Positions 1-5,823 are shown, numbered from the stretch's first letter. The stretch is DNA of 7,060 bases from Syntrophaceae bacterium UBA1163 (GCA_002311635.1 DBZJ01000179.1:1-7060); one strand, 5' to 3'. Notes: generated by a model from the letters alone, not told the origin. Numbers and translations: made by a program.

Positions 1-1310
1 GGCATTGATTTCAGGGCTGGATAAAGATGAATTCCATTCTTTGCCGCAAATCGCTCCAGTTCCCCTGTAAACTTCCGGCCTATGTATCTGTTCGGAACAT
101 TGATTACCCCTTTTAGAGATTCATCTCCTTCGTCGGATTCAGACGCTTGAATCACCCGCAAATAGTCCAGCAGAATTTTTACCTCACGCCGCTGGTAGAA
201 AGACATTCCATTCTCGATCCGATACGGGATTTTTAATTGGAGGAAACATTCCTCAACCACTCTGGACTGAAAATTTGCCCGATACAGGATAGCAATGTCT
301 TTATGCTCATATCCCTTGGAGGTAAGGTCTGTGATTTCTTCTGCGACCTGCTTGGCTTCATCCTCCTCAGAAATGCATTCAAACACAACAACGTCCTCTC
401 CTTGCTGGTTGTGGGTTTCAAAGGTCTTCTCAATTCTCCGGACATTGTGGCTGATAAGGTTCTGACAGGCTGAAATGATCTTTTGTGTGGATCGGTAATT
501 GAGGTTTAAGATGATCTCATGGGAGGCTGGAAAGAGCTTTTTGAAATTCAGGATGTTTGCCACACTTGCGCCTGTGAAAGCATATATTGATTGTGCATCA
601 TCTCCGCAGACCCAGAAACTTGCCCCGTTTGAGTTATCGATCAAGAGTTTCATGATGGACAGGGATACGGGGTTCGTGTCCTGGAACTCGTCAATGAGGA
701 GATGCCGAAAGGAGCTTTGATATTTTTCTCTTACCTCCGTATTTTCTGAGAGCAGGTTGTGAGTTTGGACCAGAAGATCGTCAAAATCGAGTAGCATTTT
801 CTTTTTCTTTTCGGCATCATAGGCTTCGTAGGCGGCGGCAATCTTCTGCATTGTCTTGTCGCCCTCGTACAAATCCCGAAATTCCTCCACGCTGATCAAA
901 TTGTTTTTGGCAAGACTGATTTCAGATAGAACCATGCCGGTTGAAAGATCTTTGATCCCTGCATCCTTCATGGTCTTCCGGATCATTACCAGTTGCTCTT
1001 TTCCCGATACGATTTCGAACACCACGCCCTCACTTTTCAGTAACCAGAAGCAAAAACTGTGAATGGTTGCGAGCATGACCCTTGAAGAGAGCTCATCGAG
1101 AACGGGTGAGAGTTTCTGTCTCATTGCATCGGCCGCATTTCTTGTGAACGTCAAGCCCAGTATATTCTCAGGCGCCACTCCATGTTTTTTTACCAGGTTT
1201 CCTATCCTTGCGCTCATAACTGTTGTCTTACCCGCACCTGGGACACTGATGACGGCACATATTCCATTCAGAAAGTTCGCTGCCCGTTTTTGCTGCTCAT
1301 TTAATTTCAT
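1..1310 (-). CDS. UvrD/Rep/PcrA-type superfamily 1A DNA helicase, 3'-truncated by window edge
   Basis: ATP-dependent 3'-5' single-strand DNA translocase/helicase of the UvrD family. The open frame runs from ATG at 1310 to the window edge without a stop, giving 436 residues; full-length relatives have roughly 600-750, so the C-terminal 2B/2A part is missing. Visible motifs in order: Q motif LNEQQKRA (3-10), Walker A PGAGKTT (24-30), Ia LTFTRNAADAM (53-63), Ib ATIHSFC (81-87), II LLIDEFQDTNP (204-214), III VCGDDAQSIYAFTGA (234-248), IV LNLNYRST (268-275), then IPYRIENG...FYQRREVK (361-378) and a VPNRYIG element (405-411). A strong AGGAGG site lies 10 nt upstream of the start. The ATG overlaps the stop of the PD-(D/E)XK nuclease gene (ATGA), so the two are probably translationally coupled and may act together, as AddA/AddB or UvrD/RecB-nuclease pairs do. 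The family call is secure; a partnership with the nuclease is inference. Confidence 0.93.
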   Translation of the reverse strand, partial: MKLNEQQKRAANFLNGICAVISVPGAGKTTVMSARIGNLVKKHGVAPENILGLTFTRNAADAMRQKLSPVLDELSSRVMLATIHSFCFWLLKSEGVVFEIVSGKEQLVMIRKTMKDAGIKDLSTGMVLSEISLAKNNLISVEEFRDLYEGDKTMQKIAAAYEAYDAEKKKKMLLDFDDLLVQTHNLLSENTEVREKYQSSFRHLLIDEFQDTNPVSLSIMKLLIDNSNGASFWVCGDDAQSIYAFTGASVANILNFKKLFPASHEIILNLNYRSTQKIISACQNLISHNVRRIEKTFETHNQQGEDVVVFECISEEDEAKQVAEEITDLTSKGYEHKDIAILYRANFQSRVVEECFLQLKIPYRIENGMSFYQRREVKILLDYLRVIQASESDEGDESLKGVINVPNRYIGRKFTGELERFAAKNGIHLYPALKSM

Positions 1311-2119
1311 AGGCTCAGGTCCTCCTTTTTGAACCATTCATCACAGGCGCCCTTGTACTGACACCCTTTGCACTTCCATGATTCGTTTGGGATGAACACC
1401 CTCTTTCCTATACCATCCCATACGTGCATGATCTTTTTCACTGCCCGCTTCTCATCCATTTCTGACCTCGTGGTGTAATATTCCTCGAACTTTGGGACTC
1501 TTGTTTTGATCAGAGTGTGGAAACGAAGCAGGATTACCTTGTCTGTGTACCCGTTGGCTTTAGCTGCCATTCCGTAAAGGGTCAGCTGCAGATTTTTATT
1601 TATCTCGTCTTCAGAATATGCTTGGCTCGCTGTTTTCCAATCTGTGACGATTATGGCTCCCGACTCGTCCTGTTCAATAAGATCAAAAATGCCGATTATA
1701 GGAACCGGAAGACCATGAATGTGGAACATGAAGGGTTGTTCAATGGCCAGGACGTTGAAATTATCTCTTGGCAGTTTTGTGTAATATGCCGAAAGGAGAT
1801 CTTTGCCTTCCTTGAGTAGGATCTCCTTATTCTTCCCGTCCTTGTAGGTAATCTCAGTCCCGTTTTGAGTTGCCCGTTCCCACAATGCTTGAAATAGGAT
1901 TTGAAGGTCCTCCAGAGAAACGATTTCCCCTTCAAGCTTGTGCCTGTAATACTCTGCGATGACTTTATGAATTGCAGAACCGAATTCCAGTGCATCAGGT
2001 CTGGTCTCGGGCTGAATGTTCAGAACTCTTCCCAGTTTGAAGAGTAGACCGCAATCCATGTAGGCGTTTATGGCTGAAGGACTTAGGTGTGGATTTTTTC
2101 TTAGTTCGGTTATGTCCAT
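1307..2119 (-). CDS. Cas4/RecB-like PD-(D/E)XK nuclease with predicted [4Fe-4S] cluster
   Basis: Predicted 270-residue DNA exonuclease of the PD-(D/E)XK superfamily, RecB/AddB/Cas4 branch. Active-site elements are all present: His51 in FGSAIHK, Asp146 in GIFDLIE, Asp160-Trp-Lys162 in VTDWKTA, and Gln178 with Tyr182 in LQLTLYG. Cys23 (YMDCG) plus a C-terminal C-x2-C-x5-C (Cys250, Cys253, Cys259) match the four-cysteine iron-sulfur staple of Cas4 and AddB. An ATG at 2119 was chosen because AGGAGAG sits 5 nt upstream; a GTG ten codons earlier (2149) has no site and lies inside a hairpin. The stop overlaps the helicase start by 4 bp. No cas1/cas2 or CRISPR repeat is nearby, so a phage/plasmid recombination nuclease is more likely than an adaptation Cas4. 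Family confidence is high; substrate and polarity are unknown. Confidence 0.9.
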   Translation of the reverse strand: MDITELRKNPHLSPSAINAYMDCGLLFKLGRVLNIQPETRPDALEFGSAIHKVIAEYYRHKLEGEIVSLEDLQILFQALWERATQNGTEITYKDGKNKEILLKEGKDLLSAYYTKLPRDNFNVLAIEQPFMFHIHGLPVPIIGIFDLIEQDESGAIIVTDWKTASQAYSEDEINKNLQLTLYGMAAKANGYTDKVILLRFHTLIKTRVPKFEEYYTTRSEMDEKRAVKKIMHVWDGIGKRVFIPNESWKCKGCQYKGACDEWFKKEDLSL

Positions 2120-2124
2120 AGGCT

Positions 2125-2131
2125 CTCTCCT
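2125..2131 (-). promoter_or_regulatory. Ribosome binding site deciding the nuclease start
   Basis: AGGAGAG on the minus strand, 5 nt before ATG at 2119. It lies inside the longer reading frame that opens with GTG at 2149, which argues for the shorter protein. Confidence 0.75.
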
Positions 2132-2135
2132 ATTC

Positions 2136-2158
2136 AAAAACGAAGTCACTTCGTTTTT
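2136..2158. repeat. Palindromic hairpin 1 of the 42-bp-spaced array
   Basis: Perfect inverted repeat: AAAAACGAAGT, one central base, ACTTCGTTTTT. As a hairpin it gives a CGAAG/CTTCG core extended by A-T pairs, with T5 on either strand. It lies directly ahead of the nuclease ribosome binding site. Its core differs from the next two copies by a compensatory change (C-G pair to A-T). Confidence 0.7.
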
Positions 2159-2175
2159 GGGTCCCGTTTTTCTCT

Positions 2176-2201
2176 AAAAACCGCAGGATCCTGCGTTTTT
2201 T
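2176..2201. repeat. Palindromic hairpin 2 of the 42-bp-spaced array
   Basis: A-tract, one unpaired C, the 14-bp palindrome CGCAGGATCCTGCG, then T6 (plus-strand reading). It looks like a bidirectional rho-independent terminator, with the longer T-run on the plus strand, antisense to all genes here. Confidence 0.7.
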
Positions 2202-2218
2202 GGGTATAGCCAGAGTAG

Positions 2219-2244
2219 AAAACCGCAGGAAACTGCGTTTTTTT
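2219..2244. repeat. Palindromic hairpin 3 of the 42-bp-spaced array
   Basis: On the plus strand, A4, C, CGCAG, a GAAA loop, CTGCG, then T7. The stem is the same as hairpin 2 with a different loop. In plus-strand orientation it meets the form of an intrinsic terminator; on the minus strand it has only T4 after the stem. Confidence 0.7.
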
Positions 2245-2253
2245 GGTCTAAGA

Positions 2254-2291
2254 GGGCAGAGCAAACCTCTCCTGTGGCATTTACTCTGCCC
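2254..2291. repeat. Larger inverted repeat, fourth in the array
   Basis: GGGCAGAG (2254-2261) pairs with CTCTGCCC (2284-2291). After one C/A mismatch the stem continues with AAA/TTT, leaving a loop of about 14 nt. No T-run follows on either strand, so it is not a typical terminator. It could be an RNA stem-loop or an operator. Its sequence is unrelated to hairpins 1-3, but its centre is again about 42 bp from the previous one. Confidence 0.5.
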
Positions 2292-2330
2292 CCATGTCAT
2301 GTAGATCATCAAAATGGCTGGTTACGGATT

Positions 2331-3137
2331 CTATGCGGACTGCTGCAGGAGCCGGATAAAGCTTGATGCCTCTGTGCTATTTATGTTCGGCAGACTGGTC
2401 CCAAACTGTTGCTTGACCATTTGCTCGAGTTCTTCGGATGAGATGTTCCGGCGCCGAGCTAAATTTTCGATTGCCCGTATCTGTGCCGTGGAGGGTTTTG
2501 GACCCTCTTCCCGTTTGGCTCCATTGGTGGGATCTTCTTTTGAAGACGCCTTTGCGGTTTTCTTTGAACCACCGTTCCCGCTCGTTGATGCGGGTGGACT
2601 CTGTTTCCCATTACCGGTAGCCGCATTTTGTTTACCATTTCCGGTCGCCGGCGCTGTGGTCTGCTTTCCATTACCAGAATTTCCAGACTCAGACTTTGCT
2701 GGCTCGGGCTTCTGGGGTCTTCCATTGCCTGGTCTTTCATCGCCCATTACTTCATCCAGCGAACCCAACTCTTCCAGGCATGTGATTCCGATGTTTGTGA
2801 AATCCCTCAGCGCCCTGGCTTTTGCCCTGGTTGCAGCCATGCGAAGAATATGGTTGGCAATCATGTGGTTAACATTCTTCGGGTTTGCATCTCCCAGTTC
2901 GACAAAGGATTCACCATTCTTCGATTCAACGGTTGCCTTGCAGATTGCTTCGAATCCGTTGTCTTTGGTCGGGTACTGAATGGCGTCGACCGTCATGATC
3001 AAGATACCTTTTTGGTGGGCCAAATCCAAAAGGCCAGCATAGAGGACGAAATCCTTGCCTTTCAGATTCATGATGAAACGCTCTTCAAGCTTGGGCCGTT
3101 GATTGGTTTCCTGATTCTTTCTCTCCTGAACTGCCAT
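2331..3137 (-). CDS. Probable Rad52/DdrA-like single-strand annealing or recombination protein
   Basis: A 268-residue protein in three parts. Residues about 24-128 form a compact domain containing GKDFVLYAGLLDLAH, GDANPKNVN and the run RMAATRAKARALRDFTNIGI (99-118). The latter resembles the RMAETRAxARAL segment seen in Rad52/Rad22-, DdrA- and Erf-like phage recombination proteins. Residues about 129-214 are a disordered linker with repeated GNGK/GNGR units. Residues about 215-268 form a small helical domain (STAQIRAIENLARR...EELEQMVKQQFG...EASSFIRLL) also found at the ends of such proteins. AAAGGAG lies 9 nt before ATG at 3137; the gene follows ssb after 19 bp. Position beside SSB, a nuclease and a helicase supports a role in annealing or loading on SSB-coated DNA. 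I recognise this by motif only; it could instead be another ssDNA-binding accessory protein. Confidence 0.62.
   Translation of the reverse strand: MAVQERKNQETNQRPKLEERFIMNLKGKDFVLYAGLLDLAHQKGILIMTVDAIQYPTKDNGFEAICKATVESKNGESFVELGDANPKNVNHMIANHILRMAATRAKARALRDFTNIGITCLEELGSLDEVMGDERPGNGRPQKPEPAKSESGNSGNGKQTTAPATGNGKQNAATGNGKQSPPASTSGNGGSKKTAKASSKEDPTNGAKREEGPKPSTAQIRAIENLARRRNISSEELEQMVKQQFGTSLPNINSTEASSFIRLLQQSA
2601..2725 (-). repeat. In-frame GNGK/GNGR repeat-coding linker
   Basis: The plus strand shows repeated copies of a TTTCCATTACC-like unit at 2604-2615, 2631-2642 and 2664-2675, and a more diverged one near 2720. They encode GNGK/GNGR at linker residues 137-140, 155-158, 167-170 and 175-178, within a Gly/Asn/Ser/Pro/Ala/Thr-rich stretch. 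It is a flexible tether, probably prone to change in copy number. Confidence 0.6.
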
Positions 3138-3156
3138 GTGTGTTTTCTCCTTTCAG

Positions 3157-3507
3157 TTAAAATGGGGGATCGTCACTGTCATGGTTGCCGCCGTTCTCAA
3201 ATCCCCGACCATCCGTTTTGATGAACTCGATCCTGTTGGCAATGAGCTGGATCGAACTCCGCTGCTGACCCTCTTCGGTTTCCCATTTATTGTGGTCAAT
3301 GGTTGCCGAAAGCAGGATTTTTGCCCCTTTGTGGAGATAGGTTTCAGCCACTTCTGCGGTTTTACCGAAGCATGTAATTTTGATCCAGCCCGTCTTATCT
3401 TTTGACAGACGGAAGGCGAGATTGAATGTGCAGATGGGGTCACCGTTCTGGGAATACCTTGTCTCCGGATCTTGGCCCAGATTGCCTGTGATTGTCACTT
3501 GATTCAT
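3157..3507 (-). CDS. ssb: Single-stranded DNA-binding protein, short phage/plasmid-like form
   Basis: A 116-residue SSB that coats single-stranded DNA during replication and recombination. The OB fold spans residues 1-97: MNQVTITGNLGQDPETRY opens it, TGWIKITCFGKTAE (39-52) is the signature strand with Trp41 and Phe47, and LHKGAKILLSATI (58-70) and IQLIANRIEFI (86-96) complete it. The linker is very short (about 12 residues, against 50 or more in the E. coli protein). It ends in the acidic tip DSDDPPF, which in this family recruits partner enzymes. GGAGG lies 8 nt before ATG. The start directly follows the TGA of the upstream membrane-protein gene, so translation is probably coupled. The short linker and the neighbouring recombination genes suggest an element-borne SSB rather than the housekeeping one; that point is inference. 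Confidence 0.95.
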   Translation of the reverse strand: MNQVTITGNLGQDPETRYSQNGDPICTFNLAFRLSKDKTGWIKITCFGKTAEVAETYLHKGAKILLSATIDHNKWETEEGQQRSSIQLIANRIEFIKTDGRGFENGGNHDSDDPPF

Positions 3508-3747
3508 TCAGTTTTCCTCCTCTTTTTCGGGTTCAGCTACCCCGAAGCATCTCCTAATTTTTTCCAGCAAAGGCTCCTCGTACAGCCGAATTACACAGTA
3601 TGCGATCAAAAGGATCAGGAATGCGATCACAACCCCCGCAACGAAGAAGAAGGACGCACCGAGAAGCTTTCCAATCAGCCACAGCAAAAACAGGACACCT
3701 ATTGCCGTCAAAATTACACTGGGTGTGCTCAACTCAAATCTGTTCAT
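3508..3747 (-). CDS. Small membrane protein with two predicted transmembrane helices, unknown function
   Basis: 79 residues. Hydrophobic spans at about 11-30 (VILTAIGVLFLLWLIGKLLG) and 33-53 are separated by a tight turn, and a basic then acidic cytoplasmic-looking tail follows (EKIRRCFGVAEPEKEEEN). I recognise no family. It overlaps the upstream small membrane gene by 14 bp and ends directly against the ssb start, so it is a member of the same transcript. AGGAGG (3762-3767) is 14 nt from the ATG, which is long, so reinitiation after the upstream gene probably helps. Its hairpin-like topology would fit a holin-like, pilin-like or inner-membrane accessory protein; nothing in the sequence chooses between these. 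Confidence 0.72.
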   Translation of the reverse strand: MNRFELSTPSVILTAIGVLFLLWLIGKLLGASFFFVAGVVIAFLILLIAYCVIRLYEEPLLEKIRRCFGVAEPEKEEEN

Positions 3748-3949
3748 TTGATTTGTCCGGTCCTCCTTTCTTGTTCCTGTGTTTTCGTTGCAGGTAGATC
3801 AGCAGCACCAGAACCAGCAATGTCAGCAGGCTAACGATAATTACCGATAAGGTTGCCTCCCTCCGGATGAGCGCATACTCCATAGCTCTGTCTCCGAGAA
3901 ATGCCAGTGCTGCGATGATCACGATGGGAATTAATGGGAATACGTACAC
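3734..3949 (-). CDS. Small membrane protein with two predicted transmembrane helices, unknown function
   Basis: 71 residues from GTG at 3949. Hydrophobic spans at about 3-19 (VFPLIPIVIIAALAFLG) and 34-53 flank a short charged loop (DRAMEYALIRREATL). A strongly basic tail (QRKHRNKKGG) suggests that end lies in the cytoplasm. An earlier GTG at 3964 shares a base with the AGGAGG sequence (3964-3969), so it cannot use that site; the GTG at 3949 lies 14 nt downstream of it and is preferred, without certainty. The last codons overlap the next gene by 14 bp. I recognise no family. Compact architecture and linkage to ssb argue that the gene is real. Confidence 0.65.
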   Translation of the reverse strand: MYVFPLIPIVIIAALAFLGDRAMEYALIRREATLSVIIVSLLTLLVLVLLIYLQRKHRNKKGGPDKSNEQI

Positions 3950-3963
3950 CTTGATAAGCCTCA

Positions 3964-3969
3964 CCTCCT
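3964..3969 (-). promoter_or_regulatory. Shine-Dalgarno that rules out the GTG at 3964
   Basis: AGGAGG on the minus strand; its last base is the first base of the in-frame GTG at 3964. This excludes that codon as a start for this site and leaves GTG at 3949, 14 nt away, as the best candidate. Confidence 0.55.
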
Positions 3970-4032
3970 TTTCAAAATGGATGTCGGACTGCGTTGTTCC
4001 ATGTTTTTATGAGAGAAAGGTTTTTTGCCGGC

Positions 4033-4269
4033 TCAATCGTGGGGAGGTTGTGAGTGATCGAGGATTTGGTCTGATGTGATCTTTTGAGTTTTCTTCAATC
4101 GACCGTGGGATATGGCCAGAGTGAGCAGGGCCAATGAAGAGATGAGAAGTGAGATGGCGATGAGTCCTATGGCAATTTTAATGGACATGAGATCCTGTAA
4201 GATCGAATTTGGGACCATAATTTTGCTGACCTTATCCCCAATGGATTGAAAGAAATTGCCGATGTCCAA
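4033..4269 (-). CDS. Small single-pass membrane protein, unknown function
   Basis: 78 residues from a TTG start at 4269, supported by AAAGGAGG 9 nt upstream (4279-4286). The N-terminal 28 residues (MDIGNFFQSIGDKVSKIMVP...) could be amphipathic. One long hydrophobic span at about 30-53 (IKIAIGLIAISLLISSLALLTLAI) follows, then a basic, polar tail (HGRLKKTQKITSD...). I recognise no family. It is the first gene of the left block. An 80-bp gap with its own Shine-Dalgarno separates it from the next membrane gene. An ATG start further in (residue 18) would remove the amphipathic segment and has weaker support. Confidence 0.65.
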   Translation of the reverse strand: MDIGNFFQSIGDKVSKIMVPNSILQDLMSIKIAIGLIAISLLISSLALLTLAISHGRLKKTQKITSDQILDHSQPPHD

Positions 4270-4549
4270 TAAGTACCACCTCCTTTCAAAAGAGTTGAAC
4301 TTTACCTCTTATCTGGCTTGGTTTTGCGGGTGAAACACAATGGTAATAGCGAATCAGGAATTTATATATGTAGCAGCGGGTATCTAAAATGCGGTTCTGT
4401 CTTGTGGGAATCTCAGATGGCTGCGGTGGGATTCTGATTGCGGATCATGTATGGAGCGTTTGATCCCTGATGGATTTTCAACAAGCAGAGTGGATTCAGA
4501 GGACTGACGAAATGGAATCAGTTTTGCGCTTTGATTACTCGTGCGGATA
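4270..4549. other. Intergenic gap between signalling and recombination blocks
   Basis: 280 bp with no convincing gene on either strand. It holds the ribosome binding site of the TTG-start gene, a possible minus-strand promoter (4361-4388), and a weak inverted repeat GGATCA/TGATCC (4442-4447 with 4461-4466) with no T-run. I see no clear terminator after the cyclase gene, no tRNA and no attachment-site repeat. Confidence 0.6.
4361..4388 (-). promoter_or_regulatory. Possible sigma-70-type promoter for the membrane-protein/ssb operon
   Basis: On the minus strand, TTTAGA (4383-4388), a 16-bp gap and TATAAA (4361-4366) resemble -35 and -10 boxes. They would give a leader of roughly 85 nt before the TTG start at 4269. 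The match is moderate, and A/T-rich DNA gives such matches by chance. Confidence 0.3.
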
Positions 4550-5803
4550 TTACTTCCGACCACTGACGGGGTGTGGCTTCTGCCTTTCCCCACGTTCAAT
4601 AGGGTGCTGGAGGTGCGCCTGGAAATAGGCATCAACCTCAGGCGGAATTGAAGTAAATCGAATCACACTGGAAGACCCATTTTCAGCAAGGCACTTGATT
4701 ATTTTCCCGTAAAAATCTCTGACCGACAGTCTTTCACTCACATGTTCCAAGTTCATCTTGAGATTCGTGAGAACGCTGAGCTGGTCATCCAACGTAATCT
4801 CCGCGCAGTTTTTTGATAGCCGGCTGACAGAGCCTTCCTGTTCTTTCACCCCAACGTCTTTTCCGTCGAGGACCGTGTACCGTATCGGAATTTGCCGAGC
4901 CAGTGTGATAAGGGGCTGTTCTTTACTTGCCAAAGCCAGGTTGTAACCTCCGGCAATTCCACCAACATCGTACACCCTCAACTGTTTTTCAGCCCCTTTC
5001 GGAAGCACGTCCCATTGAGCGTCAATGCGCAAAATCTCTCCCGCTCTTTGGTGCACCGATTCTGAAATTAGTATCTGTCCTCCTACAGTATAGGATTCGA
5101 TCCGGCTCGTCATGTTGACGCCACTGCCCACCACGGCATATTTGCTTCTTTTGCTCGAACCGATGTTGCCGACAATCACCTCGGTTTCGTTGAGGCCGAT
5201 TCCCATCTCCAGATCAGGCAGGCCCTGGCGCCGGTTTTGCTCGTTGACCTTTGCCATTTCGTTCTGCATCTCTATTGCACAGGCTATGGCCCGTTTGGCT
5301 CGGTCCGGCATCTCTTTGGGCGCTCCAAAAATAACCAGCAGCGAGTCGCCGATGATCTCATTGATGGTGCCCTGGTACTGGAGGATTACGTCTACCATCA
5401 CTTCAAAGTATGAGTTCAGCAGTTGAACCACCTGCTCGGGGTTGAGACGCTCTGACAATGCTGTAAAGCCTCTCAGATCGCTCAGCATGATAGTGACCGT
5501 TCGTCTCTCGCCTCCCAGTTCCAGAGCCGAAGGATCGTCGAGCAGAGAATTCATCACCTCGGTGGAGAGGTAGCGACCGAACATTTTTTGGATGAGTTCC
5601 GATGATTTTTCAAGATCTTCGGATGTACGAGAGAGTAAGGTGGAAAGGGTATTCTTGTCTTTCAATGCCCTTTCCAATCTGAAGTCGAGCGTCTTAAACC
5701 CCTTCTCTATTTGACCGAGCAATTCCAACACCATTTTTCTGCCGTCATCGGCAACAATCAACTCCCCGACGGCGTGCTTCAGCTTGTCAAGATTAGCTTT
5801 CAT
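4550..5803 (-). CDS. Class III adenylate/guanylate cyclase with N-terminal coiled coil and PilZ-like C-terminal domain
   Basis: 417 residues, no signal peptide or membrane span. Residues 1-75 are helical and charged, probably a dimerising coiled coil. GRYLSTEVMNSLLDDP (76-91) leads into the cyclase domain (about 100-280), which makes cAMP or cGMP from ATP or GTP. Metal-binding Asp109 (LSDLRGFT) and Asp153 (IIGDSLLVIFGAP), and transition-state Asn230 and Arg234 (GVNMTSRIES), are present, so it should be active as a dimer. Base-selecting positions are Glu149 and Ala223, not the Lys and Asp/Thr of typical adenylate cyclases; animal guanylate cyclases have Glu and Cys there. Residues about 300-400 (IPIRYTVLDGK, SRLSKNCAEI, VIRFTSIPPEV) resemble a diverged PilZ domain lacking an obvious RxxxR c-di-GMP motif. 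AAAGG lies 9 nt before ATG. The gene follows the FIST gene by 20 bp, suggesting that the sensor controls it. Confidence 0.92.
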   Translation of the reverse strand: MKANLDKLKHAVGELIVADDGRKMVLELLGQIEKGFKTLDFRLERALKDKNTLSTLLSRTSEDLEKSSELIQKMFGRYLSTEVMNSLLDDPSALELGGERRTVTIMLSDLRGFTALSERLNPEQVVQLLNSYFEVMVDVILQYQGTINEIIGDSLLVIFGAPKEMPDRAKRAIACAIEMQNEMAKVNEQNRRQGLPDLEMGIGLNETEVIVGNIGSSKRSKYAVVGSGVNMTSRIESYTVGGQILISESVHQRAGEILRIDAQWDVLPKGAEKQLRVYDVGGIAGGYNLALASKEQPLITLARQIPIRYTVLDGKDVGVKEQEGSVSRLSKNCAEITLDDQLSVLTNLKMNLEHVSERLSVRDFYGKIIKCLAENGSSSVIRFTSIPPEVDAYFQAHLQHPIERGERQKPHPVSGRK

Positions 5804-5823
5804 GCCGCAATGCCTTTAAGAAT

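Noticed and set aside
2120..2149. Ten-codon upstream extension of the nuclease from GTG at 2149
   Set aside because: It begins inside hairpin 1, has no ribosome binding site, and contains the AGGAGAG site that serves ATG at 2119.
2136..2244. CRISPR-like array
   Set aside because: Only three short A/T-flanked palindromes that differ in sequence, with gaps of about 17 bp. Repeat and spacer lengths do not fit CRISPR, and no cas1/cas2 is present; the nuclease resembles Cas4 only by family.
2130..2312. 60-codon minus-strand frame across the hairpin array
   Set aside because: Its coding content is made of the A/T-flanked hairpins, giving repeated KKR-rich pieces with no protein-like features and no clear ribosome binding site.
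2314..2979. 221-codon plus-strand frame opposite the annealing-protein gene
   Set aside because: It is the antisense of a well-supported gene. Its Pro/Phe/Ser-rich text mirrors the GNGK linker codons, and no ribosome binding site fits.
4312..4332. Possible sigma-54 promoter (GG...GC) on the plus strand
   Set aside because: The gap between GG and GC is 9, not 10, the surrounding consensus is poor, and no plus-strand gene follows.
4384..4635. 83-codon minus-strand frame running past the cyclase end
   Set aside because: It overlaps the cyclase tail in another frame, is Ser/Arg-rich without domain features, and has no ribosome binding site. A frameshifted extension of the cyclase is possible but unsupported.
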